NCBI GenBank assembly: GCA_017853785.1
Contig: JAFMIX010000024.1
Coordinates: 1 to 14,349 of the forward strand
Direction: 5' to 3'
From: Verrucomicrobiales bacterium
GTDB taxonomy: Bacteria > Verrucomicrobiota > Verrucomicrobiia > Limisphaerales > JAFMIX01
Length of the DNA: 14,349 nucleotides
Part shown: one piece after another, positions 1-6,015 of the stretch
Layout of the letters: every line of letters starts with the position of its first letter
How positions within the stretch are numbered: the stretch's first letter is position 1
The notes under the pieces: model-generated
What the model was told of the DNA's origin: nothing
Seen by the model: only the letters and a program-made list of their open reading frames with translations
The model's database searches: none
Program-made: the position numbers and the translations under genes

Positions 1-390
1 ATTCACCACGTCGTAGAGGCTGCCGGTCTTCTTGTAATCGCTGTGGCTCACGTTCACCTGCGTCTCGAAACCGGTGGTCGGCCAGCCTTTCTCCTGGTAC
101 TTGGTGTGGAAATAAATCCCGCCGTTCGAGTTCGTCGCCGTCATCACGTCCACCATCAACTCGAAATTCCGGAACGGCTTCTCGTCCCCCACATAAAACA
201 AGTGGCACCGCGCCCCGCGCGCCACCAACGCGCCGTCCTCGATGCTCCAGGTGTTGGCGTTCTCCGTGGCCATCTGCCAGCCGGCAAACGTTTTTCCGTC
301 GAACAAGCTGACAAACCCGGGCTCCAACCCTGCGGCGGCGGGACGGACCAGAGCAATCACGGCGACCAAGATGGCGAGGAAGTGTTTCAT
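1..390 (-). CDS. Secreted 3-keto-disaccharide hydrolase domain (DUF1080) protein, 3' end outside window
   Basis: Reading leftwards from ATG at 390, 130 codons stay open to the window edge, so the C-terminal part is missing. Residues 1-20 form a signal peptide (MKHFLAILVAVIALVRPAAA), so the protein is exported. The mature part begins with the family's SLFDGKTFAGW block. It continues with WSIEDGALVA, a FRNFELMVDV strand, NGGIYFHTKYQ, then GFETQVNVSHSD and KTGSLYDVV. These are the ordered landmarks of the DUF1080 / 3-keto-disaccharide hydrolase jelly-roll (PF06439), common in Verrucomicrobiota and Planctomycetota and linked to glycan breakdown. The substrate cannot be told from this fragment. 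No Shine-Dalgarno is visible before the ATG; a promoter-like pair lies 7 bases upstream. Whether further domains follow is unknown. Confidence 0.93.
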   Translation of the reverse strand, partial: MKHFLAILVAVIALVRPAAAGLEPGFVSLFDGKTFAGWQMATENANTWSIEDGALVARGARCHLFYVGDEKPFRNFELMVDVMTATNSNGGIYFHTKYQEKGWPTTGFETQVNVSHSDYKKTGSLYDVVN

Positions 391-397
391 GCGGCCG

Positions 398-426
398 AAA
401 CTACCAACCACCCGTTCGTGCGGCAA
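398..426 (-). promoter_or_regulatory. Putative promoter of the DUF1080 gene
   Basis: On the minus strand TTGCCG (421-426) and TAGTTT (398-403) are separated by 17 bases, and TAGTTT ends 7 bases before the ATG. This leaves almost no 5' leader. The hexamers are only partial matches to the sigma-70 consensus; support comes from the same arrangement recurring before other genes in the window. Confidence 0.4.
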
Positions 427-538
427 TCGCTAACGCGCGAGTGAAGCCGGTTCTGGATAAAACTTCTGCCAGACGATAACTCACCGTCCTTCCAATGTCA
501 GGCCGCTCGACCACTCCAGGAACTCGCCAGTCATCAGG

Positions 539-891
539 ATGAAGTCACCGAACCGTCTGCCAGTGATTCTGGCCGCATATGCTCTCGCATGGCTGGCATT
601 GCTGTACGCGTTCGTTGTGCGCGCTCGTTTGCACTTGAGGCCTTGACCCACGCCGCATCAGCCAGCCCCGAAAGACCTCGGGTTCACGTTTCATGATCCG
701 TCCACTTGGTTCGGACTCATGGCGCTGCCAGTCGTTGCCTTGGCGACGATCGGACTCGTGGCTGTCGGGTGGCGGCTTGCGGTCTATCATCGCATCTGGC
801 CGGCGCTCACATTGCTTGTTGTCTCTGTTGGGCTGGTCGTTGTCCTTGGGCGGCTCGACCTCGGAGATTTTTTGAGTGGTTTGCAGATTGA
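539..891 (+). pseudogene. Remnant of a small multi-spanning membrane protein (in-frame TGA plus T-run frameshift)
   Basis: From ATG at 539 the frame gives MKSPNRLPVILAAYALAWL and onward, a first membrane helix, then stops at TGA 644-646. The same frame continues past the stop as coherent protein: a polar loop (PTPHQPAPKDLGF), then two hydrophobic helices (LMALPVVALATIGLVAV and ALTLLVVSVGLVVVL). No ATG, GTG or TTG lies between the TGA and the second helix, so the 3' part is unlikely to be a separate gene. At the six-T run 868-873 the frame then runs on into the opposite-strand EVE gene. One extra T would instead give DFFEWFAD followed by a stop at 889-891, clear of that gene. Two lesions therefore explain the region: a nonsense change and a 1-base loss. 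The protein family is not recognised. It could instead be a spurious open stretch or reflect sequence error. This fills most of the otherwise gene-free 391-950. Confidence 0.5.
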
Positions 892-950
892 TTATGAGAC
901 CGTGGCCCAATGCGAGAATTGGCGAAAGTCACTTCTCCCTATGGCGCGCC

Positions 951-1364
951 TCAACCCTTTGTCCCTGAAAGTTCCAGCACGCGCTCAAACTGCACTTTCG
1001 TCAGCGGCGTCACCGAGAGCCGTGATTGCTTCACCAGCGGCAGTTCGCGCAGCACCTTGTCCGCCTTGATGGTTTCTAGCGAAACGGGGTTCGCCAGCGG
1101 CTCCACGGGCGCGAGGTCCACGCACGACCAATCCCCTTCCGCGGCGGTGGCGTCGGGATAAAACTCCCGCACCACCCGCGCCACACCGACAATCTGCTTG
1201 TCGGTGACGCTATGGTAGAAGAGCACCCGGTCGCCGGCCTGCATCGCGCGCAGGTGGTTTCGCGCCTGGAAATTGCGGACGCCCGTCCACGCGGTCTTGC
1301 CTTCTTTGACGAAGGTCGCCCACGCGTAGGCTTCCGGTTCGGATTTCACGAGCCAGTAATTCAT
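951..1364 (-). CDS. EVE domain-containing protein (Thy28/THYN1-like)
   Basis: A 137-residue protein that is essentially one EVE domain (PF01878, PUA-like fold). It starts MNYWLVKSEPEAYAW and carries the family blocks WTGVRNFQARNHLR, MQAGDRVLFYHS, QIVGVARVVREFYPD and a C-terminal SLETIKADKVLRELPLVKQ region. EVE domains bind modified bases in DNA or RNA in the characterised examples; the target of this stand-alone bacterial type is not settled. The frame is open 11 codons further upstream, but I chose the ATG at 1364 because the fold begins at NYWLVKSEP and the extra residues are translated from the inverted repeat. It is divergent from yggS. TATTTT (minus strand, 1371-1376) ends 6 bases before the ATG and is the likely -10 element. 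Confidence 0.95.
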   Translation of the reverse strand: MNYWLVKSEPEAYAWATFVKEGKTAWTGVRNFQARNHLRAMQAGDRVLFYHSVTDKQIVGVARVVREFYPDATAAEGDWSCVDLAPVEPLANPVSLETIKADKVLRELPLVKQSRLSVTPLTKVQFERVLELSGTKG

Positions 1365-1370
1365 GCGCCA

Positions 1371-1376
1371 AAAATA
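1371..1376 (-). promoter_or_regulatory. Putative -10 element of the EVE-domain gene
   Basis: TATTTT on the minus strand, 6 bases from the ATG at 1364, overlapping the end of the inverted repeat. I see no convincing -35 hexamer at 16-18 bases, so this is weaker than the other promoter calls. Confidence 0.3.
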
Positions 1377-1440
1377 ACCGCGAAAACACGAAGACACGAA
1401 GAAATTTTGCAGCTTTGTGCCTGCGTGACTTTGTGGTTAA
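1374..1440. repeat. Imperfect inverted repeat (28-base arms) between divergent genes
   Basis: The left arm 1374-1401 and right arm 1413-1440 match as reverse complements at 20 of 28 positions by my hand alignment, around an 11-base AT-rich centre. The left arm contains the octamer ACACGAAG twice in tandem. The right arm has CTTTGTG twice. The composition is unlike the flanking coding DNA. From general familiarity, ACACGAAG-type palindromes are scattered between genes in Verrucomicrobiota and Planctomycetota genomes; I could not confirm that here. It fills nearly all of the spacer between the EVE gene and yggS, so it must contain or border both promoters. Confidence 0.75.
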
Positions 1441-1443
1441 TTT
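1415..1443 (+). promoter_or_regulatory. Putative yggS promoter inside the inverted repeat
   Basis: TTGTGC (1415-1420) and TAATTT (1438-1443) are spaced by 17 bases. TAATTT ends 5 bases before the GTG at 1449, so transcription would start at or next to the start codon. Nearly all of it lies in the right arm of the repeat. Confidence 0.42.
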
Positions 1444-1448
1444 GCCGT

Positions 1449-2156
1449 GTGGACATCGCCGCCAATCTGAATTCCATCCGCCAACGCATCGCCGCCGCGT
1501 GCGCCCGCGCCGGCCGCGCCCCTGACGCCGTGACGTTGCTCGCCGTTTCCAAGACGCATCCGCCGGAAGCCATCGCCGCCGCCGCCGCGTGCGGGCAACT
1601 CCTTTTCGGCGAGAGCAAGGTACAGGAGGCCAAGGCGAAAATCCCGCTCTGCCCCGGCAAAGCCCGCTGGCATCTCATCGGCCACCTGCAATCGAACAAA
1701 TGCCGCGATGCCGTGGAGCTGTTTCAGCTGATCGAGAGCGTGGACAGCCTCGCGCTCGCGCAGGAGATCAACAAACGCGCCGCGGTCGCCGCCAAGCCGA
1801 TGCCGGTATTGCTGGAGGTGAACGTCGCGGGCGAGGCGAGCAAGTTCGGCTACGCGCCGGAGCGGTTGTTGGCCGAGCTGGCGGAGTTGAACCGGCTGCC
1901 GCGCCTCGAGATCCACGGACTGATGACCGTGCCGCCGTATGTGACGGACGCGGAGAAGGCGCGTCCGCATTTCCGCCGCTTGCGCGAACTCAAGGAACAG
2001 TGCGAGCAGATTCTCGGGGCGCCGCTGCCGCAATTGAGCATGGGGATGAGCGGCGATTTCGAGGTAGCCATCGAGGAGGGCGCGACCATCGTGCGCGTCG
2101 GCACGGCATTGTTCGGCGCGCGGCCCAAGTTGCAACGGGAAGCGCCCGGAGCGTGA
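1449..2156 (+). CDS. yggS: YggS family pyridoxal phosphate-binding protein (PLPBP)
   Basis: A 235-residue protein of the YggS/PLPBP (COG0325) family, a single-domain TIM-barrel PLP carrier. The family keeps cytosolic vitamin B6 and amino-acid pools balanced and has no proven enzymatic activity. The PLP lysine is K35 in LLAVSKTHP. Other family landmarks in order are LLFGESKVQEA, WHLIGHLQSNK, IESVDSLALAQEI, VLLEVNVAGEASKFG, IHGLMTVPP, and LSMGMSGDFEVAI with IVRVGTALFG, which contributes to the phosphate site. The frame is open far upstream, but GTG at 1449 places the N-terminus (VDIAANLNSIRQRIAAACARAG) exactly where the family starts. The upstream extension would be antisense to the EVE gene and through the repeat. 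No Shine-Dalgarno is present; the promoter-like pair ends 5 bases before the GTG. In many bacteria yggS sits next to proC or cell-division genes, which is not the case here. Confidence 0.96.
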   Translation: MDIAANLNSIRQRIAAACARAGRAPDAVTLLAVSKTHPPEAIAAAAACGQLLFGESKVQEAKAKIPLCPGKARWHLIGHLQSNKCRDAVELFQLIESVDSLALAQEINKRAAVAAKPMPVLLEVNVAGEASKFGYAPERLLAELAELNRLPRLEIHGLMTVPPYVTDAEKARPHFRRLRELKEQCEQILGAPLPQLSMGMSGDFEVAIEEGATIVRVGTALFGARPKLQREAPGA

Positions 2157-2174
2157 GGCCGGAGGAGTTCCGGG

Positions 2175-2202
2175 TTGCACTTTCAGCGTCGCGGCGTATG
2201 CT
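2175..2202 (+). promoter_or_regulatory. Putative promoter of the small unknown gene at 2209
   Basis: TTGCAC (2175-2180), 16-base spacer, TATGCT (2197-2202), then 6 bases to the GTG start. It lies in the 52-base gap after yggS, so the small gene may have its own transcript. Confidence 0.42.
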
Positions 2203-2208
2203 TTTCCC

Positions 2209-2529
2209 GTGACTGCGGATACCTTCAAACTTGAAATGGCCGAGGCGCTGAAAGCCTACGACCGTTACATCATCTGCATCCACAAGACCCCGGATGAGTT
2301 CGAAGCCTCGATGGTTTCGCTGGTGAACAAAGCCATCCGCGCCTACGCCGACCGCGGCCCGCATATGCGCCACGGCATCGCGCTGGACAAGTTTGTGACG
2401 GTGATCCTGAGCCAGACGGACAGCGACCGCCCGCTCTGCGGCATCTATTTCAATCTCAATTCGCCCTACCAGAAACCGCTCTCCACGAAAGCCGCTGAAG
2501 CGGAAAAACAAGCTGCCCGGCGGAAGTGA
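2209..2529 (+). CDS. Conserved-looking small protein of unknown function
   Basis: A 106-residue soluble protein without signal peptide or membrane segment. It starts with GTG at 2209 (VTADTFKLEMAEALKAYDRYI); the next in-frame ATG at 2236 would cut the first helix. The first two thirds are mixed helix and strand with a CIHKTPDEFEASMVSLVNKAIRAY segment. A compact FVTVILSQTDSDRPLCGIYFNLNSPY stretch follows, then a short charged Lys/Ala tail. Codon use looks like the neighbours' and the frame is clean, which supports a real gene. I do not recognise the family. The 52-base gap and a promoter-like pair suggest transcription separate from, or in addition to, yggS. Its stop codon abuts the stop of the convergent gene at 2530. 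Confidence 0.8.
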   Translation: MTADTFKLEMAEALKAYDRYIICIHKTPDEFEASMVSLVNKAIRAYADRGPHMRHGIALDKFVTVILSQTDSDRPLCGIYFNLNSPYQKPLSTKAAEAEKQAARRK

Positions 2530-3129
2530 TCAGCGCTGGCGCGCCACATCGCCCGTTTGCAGCTCCCCGGAAATCACATCTGCTGCCGTGTTATCGTCAC
2601 GCTGTGGCCCGGTGATTTTGATCTCCCCGACCTTCACGCCGTGGCGAAAGACGTCCAGCGCCGCATTGACCGCCGGCATCTGCCCGAACGGAAAATTCAA
2701 GATCACGAACCGGCCGCGCGCGTCCGCCATCATGACCTTGCCGCTGATCCCGCCACCGGGCTTGACGACGAGCGGCCCGGGCGGACGGACTGGAGGCGGG
2801 GATTTTGGCGCCGCCGGCGCCGCGTTTTCAACGACGGGCTCGGGCTTGACCACCGGCGGTGCGATGGCAATCGGCTTGGGAACTTCCACCCGGGGACGGA
2901 TCACCGGCGCAACGTCCTTGGGCGGAACGGAATTCGTCTGGACCGGTTTGGGCTTCACCTGCGGCGGAACCGCACCGGGCCCGGCAGGCGTGGCCCGGGA
3001 ATGATCCACTGCGCCCGGGAACTTGGCCGGCGGAGGCACTTCGCCAAAGGTGTATTTTTCTGCAGCGGCATCGCGGGAAAACGCCGCCAACACCAACCAG
3101 GCAGTCGCCAGACAAGACAGCCGTCTCAT
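2530..3129 (-). CDS. Secreted proline-rich protein with FlgT_C-like C-terminal domain
   Basis: A 199-residue protein in three parts. Residues 1-23 are a signal peptide (basic MRR, hydrophobic core, AAA before EK). Residues about 32-125 are a low-complexity Pro/Val/Lys linker, probably extended in the periplasm. Residues about 126-199 form a small beta domain: GISGKVMMADARGRFVILNF, then a turn, LDVFRHGVKVGEIKITGPQ, AADVISGELQTGD. This G-x-V ... FVILN ... G ... VFR-G-VGEIK ... A-D-I-G-GD pattern resembles the FlgT C-terminal domain type found in many Verrucomicrobiota exported proteins. No flagellar gene is nearby, so the name gives the fold and not a flagellar role. It starts 22 bases after the frr stop and is probably co-transcribed with frr. 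There is no clear Shine-Dalgarno. Its exact function is unknown. Confidence 0.85.
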   Translation of the reverse strand: MRRLSCLATAWLVLAAFSRDAAAEKYTFGEVPPPAKFPGAVDHSRATPAGPGAVPPQVKPKPVQTNSVPPKDVAPVIRPRVEVPKPIAIAPPVVKPEPVVENAAPAAPKSPPPVRPPGPLVVKPGGGISGKVMMADARGRFVILNFPFGQMPAVNAALDVFRHGVKVGEIKITGPQRDDNTAADVISGELQTGDVARQR

Positions 3130-3151
3130 AAATCAGCAGCGAAACCGCCGC

Positions 3152-3712
3152 TCACACCGTCATGATTTCCTTCTCCTTGTGCGCGAGATGGTCGTCAATT
3201 TTCTTGGTGTATTGGTCGGTGAGCTTCTGGACTTCGGCTTCGGCCTTCTTGGCCTCGTCCTCGGTCACGCCGCTGTCGTGGCCGTGCTTCTTCAACTGCT
3301 CCATCGCCTCACGCCGGACATGGCGGATGGCCACACGGCCGTCTTCGGCCATCTTTTTGCAGGCTTTGCAGAATTTTTCGCGTTGCTCGGTATTCAGATC
3401 CGGCAGCACCAGCCGGATGAACTTGCCCTGCACCGCCGGGTTCAATCCGATGTTCGCCTTCTGGATCGCCTTCTCGATGGGCTGCACCGAGCCTTGATCC
3501 CACGGCTGGATCATGAGCATGCGCGGTTCGGGGGTGCTGATGCCGGCAAGTTCGCGGATGCGCATCATGGAGCCATAGACCTCCACCTGGATGTTTTCCA
3601 CGAGCGCGGGTGAAGCTTTACCCGTGCGGACTCCGGCAAATTCGTTCTGCACGACCTGCTCGGTCTTGATCATTTTTTCTTCGGCTTCCAATAGAATGTC
3701 GTCGAGTGCCAT
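3152..3712 (-). CDS. frr: Ribosome recycling factor
   Basis: A 186-residue protein, the normal RRF length. With EF-G it splits the post-termination ribosome in the cytosol. Family landmarks in order: FAGVRTGKASPALVENI (the conserved RTG loop entering the three-helix bundle), then IRELAGISTPEPRMLMIQPWD in the beta domain. These are followed by IEKAIQKANIGLNP, IRLVLPDLNTEQREK, and the long helix with VAIRHVRREAMEQLKK. It is complete with no unusual residues. The ATG at 3712 gives the standard MALDDILLEAEEKM start. It lies 12 bases downstream of the broken thpR and 22 bases upstream of the proline-rich secreted protein. The usual partners tsf-pyrH are not adjacent. A promoter-like pair whose -10 covers the thpR stop codon suggests that frr is transcribed on its own. 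Confidence 0.98.
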   Translation of the reverse strand: MALDDILLEAEEKMIKTEQVVQNEFAGVRTGKASPALVENIQVEVYGSMMRIRELAGISTPEPRMLMIQPWDQGSVQPIEKAIQKANIGLNPAVQGKFIRLVLPDLNTEQREKFCKACKKMAEDGRVAIRHVRREAMEQLKKHGHDSGVTEDEAKKAEAEVQKLTDQYTKKIDDHLAHKEKEIMTV

Positions 3713-3721
3713 AGTGCCGTG

Positions 3722-3749
3722 AAACTAGCAGAGCCGCGCCTCGCCGCAA
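3722..3749 (-). promoter_or_regulatory. Putative frr promoter overlapping the thpR stop codon
   Basis: On the minus strand TTGCGG (3744-3749), 16-base spacer, TAGTTT (3722-3727), then 9 bases to the frr ATG. The TAG of this -10 is also the thpR stop. TAGTTT is identical to the -10 proposed for the DUF1080 gene. Confidence 0.42.
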
Positions 3750-4336
3750 GCGCGAAGGGGAAACGCCGCCATTGAATGCTGCTCCGCACCTGCACTGGAA
3801 AGCTCGCTCCGCATCAACTCCACCTCGGCGGTGCGGCCGCCGCCGAATTCCAAATCGCGAAAAGGCTGCGAGCTTCTCCCGCAACGTCTGCGCCTGTGCG
3901 GCGGTGAGATACCGCACCCGGCCCAGCGTCAGGTGCGGGCGAAATTCCCCCGCTCCGGCGCGCGCCAGCAGCCCGTCTCCCGCTCGACGCCCTCCTGCAA
4001 CCGCCGCAACACCTCGAGTTCCCCGCCCACGCCGGCCCAAATGACACGCGGCTTGCGGCCTCCGGGAAAAACGCCCAGCGTTTCCCCGCGCAGCGTGAAC
4101 GGCGGAATACCTTTGCTGCCGCGCCGGATTGCCGCCGCCAAATCGCCCGCCGCATCCGCCGGAACATCAGCAAGGAATTTCAGCGGGAGCTGGATTTGCG
4201 CCGCCTTCGCCCGGGTGATGCCCGCGCGCGCCAGCGGGAACTTCAGCCGGCGCAGCAACAACCCCAACCGCTCCCGGACTTCCGGCGGCGGGTTGACGGC
4301 GATGAAAAGGCGCAATGGGACGGCGGGTTCGGTCAT
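3725..4336 (-). pseudogene. thpR: RNA 2',3'-cyclic phosphodiesterase (2'-5' RNA ligase family), broken by two compensating frameshifts
   Basis: From ATG at 4336 the frame reads MTEPAVPLRLFIAVNPPPEV, the typical LigT/ThpR start, and continues to ERETGCWRAPERG. At the five-C run 3947-3951 the frame breaks: without a further G it stops at once, with one it reads EFRPHLTLGRVRYL, the second HxTx motif. The shifted frame runs through LREKLAAF. At the run 3860-3863 removing one base restores the first frame as RDLEFGGGRTAEVELMRSEL ... MAAFPL to TAG at 3725. The two changes cancel, so the whole span is 204 codons, the usual family size. The first HxTx motif is also lost: the expected HLTLKFLG is QLPLKFLA (Q49, P51), so even a repaired protein would lack one catalytic His/Thr pair. 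Both real decay and homopolymer sequence error are possible for the shifts; the lost motif favours decay. Family members hydrolyse 2',3'-cyclic phosphates on RNA. It is divergent from lnt and precedes frr. Confidence 0.82.
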
Positions 4337-4351
4337 GGACGTTTCGCCGCC

Positions 4352-4380
4352 ACGCTATGGCGGAAACTTGTCTTTCGCAA
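4352..4380 (-). promoter_or_regulatory. Weak putative promoter of the thpR-frr group
   Basis: On the minus strand TTGCGA (4375-4380), 17-base spacer, TAGCGT (4352-4357), then 15 bases to the thpR ATG. The -10 is a poor match, so this is tentative. Confidence 0.25.
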
Positions 4381-4402
4381 CCATTGCGGCAAGCTCCTGC
4401 CG

Positions 4403-5974
4403 TTGCAAAACTATTGGAACAGCCCGTGGAGTCGCCGCCTGCTCGCCGTCATTTCCGGCCTGCTGCTCGCCGCCGCGTTTCCGAAAATTGGCCTCGCTGG
4501 ATTCGCATGGGTTGCCCCTGCGCTGCTACTCGCCGCGGCGCACGGCAAATCCGGCGGCGGCGCTTTTCGCCTCGGCTGGCTGGGCGGATTCGCCTTCGCG
4601 CTCGCCGCACTCTACTGGCTGCTGCTGATTCCCGTGAAATGGTTTCCCATTCTCGGTTGGGTCGCTCTCAGCGCCTACGTCGCGCTCTTCTCCGCGACGT
4701 GGGTCTGGCTGATTTCCAACAGCCAGTCGCCGATTGCCAACTGGGCGCAGCGGCTGCGCTGGGCGCTGACCGGCGCGGCGACCTGGGTGGCCCTGGAAAT
4801 GTTGCAAGCGCGTTTCCTCACCGGCTTTCCGTGGAATCTGCTCGGCACGTCGCAGGCCGAACTCACGCCGCTCATCCAGGTTGCGTCCGCTACTGGCGTC
4901 TATGGCGTCTCGTTCCTTGTCGTGTGGGTCTCGCTGTCGCTCTACAATGCCGGCCGCAGCCTCCTGCTCCAGCCCACCCGCCGCCTCGCGTGGCAGGCGG
5001 AAATCATCCTCCCGCTTGCCATGGTCGCCGCTATTTTTGCATTTGGCTGCGCCCGGCTGCGTGAACCAACTCCGTCCGGCCGCACCCTGCGCGTCACTTG
5101 CATCCAGCCCAGCATTCCGCAGACGATGATCTGGGATACGCGCGAAAACTCCAACCGCTTCACCCGGTTGCTCGAACTCTCCGAGCGCGCCCTCACCAAC
5201 GAAACCGACCTGCTCGTCTGGCCCGAAGCCGCTTTGCCGGAGCTAAACGAAGCCAATTACACCGCGATCACCAACCTCATCGTCCGGCACCGTATCTGGA
5301 TGATTTTCGGCGCGGACGACTTCCGAGCCAGTCTTGTCGGCAGCGATTACGACGTCTTCAACGCCGCGTTCCTCTTCAACCCCGCCGGCGAATTTGTTGC
5401 CCGCTACCACAAACGCCAGCTCGTCATCTTCGGCGAATACATCCCGCTCGTGCGCTGGCTGCCGTTCGTAAAATGGCTCACCCCCATCACCGGCGGTTTC
5501 GCGGCGGGCACGCAGCCGGGGAGGTTCGCGCTGGAAAATCTTTCCCTAAACATCTCTCCGCTCATCTGCTTCGAGGACGTCTTCCCGCAGCTTGCCCGCA
5601 CCACCCCGGACGACACCGACCTGCTCCTCAATCTCACCAACGACGGCTGGTTCGGCCAAGGCGCCGCCCAATGGCAGCAAGCCGCCGCCGCCGTTTTCCG
5701 CGCCGTGGAAAATGGACGCCCGCTCCTCCGCTCCTGCAACAACGGCCTCACCTGCTGGATTGACGCCCAAGGCCGCCGACGCGATACCTTGCGCGACTCC
5801 AGCGGCAGCATTTACGCAGCCGGCGCGATCACCCTGCAAATCCCCATCGCTGCCGCCGATGCCGCCCGCCCGGATACCTTCCACCGCCGCCACGGCGACG
5901 TTTTCGGCTGGAGTTGTGCGGGAATCGCGGTGCTGGGAGTCATCGCCAACCTGACCCGCCGGAAGAAAAATTGA
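4403..5974 (+). CDS. lnt: Apolipoprotein N-acyltransferase
   Basis: Inner-membrane enzyme that adds the third acyl chain to the N-terminal cysteine of lipoproteins, the last step of lipoprotein maturation. With the TTG start at 4403 it has 523 residues, normal for the family. About seven hydrophobic segments fill residues 12-225, followed by a nitrilase-like domain (about 235-490) and a final C-terminal helix (about 505-520). The catalytic triad is present: E275 in LLVWPEAALPE, K337 in ARYHKRQLVIFGEYIPL, C389 in SPLICFEDVFPQ. These correspond to E267, K335 and C387 of the E. coli enzyme. The LLNLTNDGWFG and AVENGRPLLRSCNNGL blocks are also intact. The start is uncertain: the frame is open upstream, but no ATG or GTG fits. 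TTG 4403 puts the N-terminus nine residues before RRLLAVISGLLLAAAFP, as in relatives. It diverges from thpR. Presence of lnt implies an outer membrane and triacylated lipoproteins. Confidence 0.96.
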   Translation: MQNYWNSPWSRRLLAVISGLLLAAAFPKIGLAGFAWVAPALLLAAAHGKSGGGAFRLGWLGGFAFALAALYWLLLIPVKWFPILGWVALSAYVALFSATWVWLISNSQSPIANWAQRLRWALTGAATWVALEMLQARFLTGFPWNLLGTSQAELTPLIQVASATGVYGVSFLVVWVSLSLYNAGRSLLLQPTRRLAWQAEIILPLAMVAAIFAFGCARLREPTPSGRTLRVTCIQPSIPQTMIWDTRENSNRFTRLLELSERALTNETDLLVWPEAALPELNEANYTAITNLIVRHRIWMIFGADDFRASLVGSDYDVFNAAFLFNPAGEFVARYHKRQLVIFGEYIPLVRWLPFVKWLTPITGGFAAGTQPGRFALENLSLNISPLICFEDVFPQLARTTPDDTDLLLNLTNDGWFGQGAAQWQQAAAAVFRAVENGRPLLRSCNNGLTCWIDAQGRRRDTLRDSSGSIYAAGAITLQIPIAAADAARPDTFHRRHGDVFGWSCAGIAVLGVIANLTRRKKN

Positions 5975-5982
5975 GCTGCCTC

Positions 5983-6015
5983 AAAAAAAGAAAAGCCGGA
6001 CACTCGTGTCCGGCT
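5983..6015. terminator. Strong hairpin terminator after lnt, T-tract on the minus strand
   Basis: A perfect 10-base-pair dyad (5994-6003 with 6006-6015) lies about 20 bases after the lnt stop. On the minus strand it is followed by TTTTCTTTTTTT, a textbook intrinsic terminator for leftward transcription. On the plus strand the downstream bases are only CTTCATAT. It may act in both directions with lower efficiency for lnt. An outer 7-base inverted repeat (5973-5979 with 6031-6037) encloses it. Confidence 0.7.

Noticed and set aside
545..910. Minus-strand 121-codon frame
   Set aside because: Charged low-complexity sequence without domain. It is the antisense of the membrane-helix frame, which explains its composition.
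1212..1448. Upstream extension of the yggS frame
   Set aside because: It translates the inverted repeat and the antisense of the EVE gene. The family N-terminus begins at GTG 1449.
1437..2228. Minus-strand 263-codon frame opposite yggS
   Set aside because: A shadow of yggS, which carries all family motifs.
4196..4402. Upstream extension of the lnt frame to ATG 4196
   Set aside because: It would add 69 Arg/Gln-rich residues antisense to thpR, unlike any Lnt N-terminus.
3831..4628. Plus-strand 265-codon frame across thpR and the lnt start
   Set aside because: It runs antisense to ThpR motifs and then out of frame with lnt; no recognisable protein.
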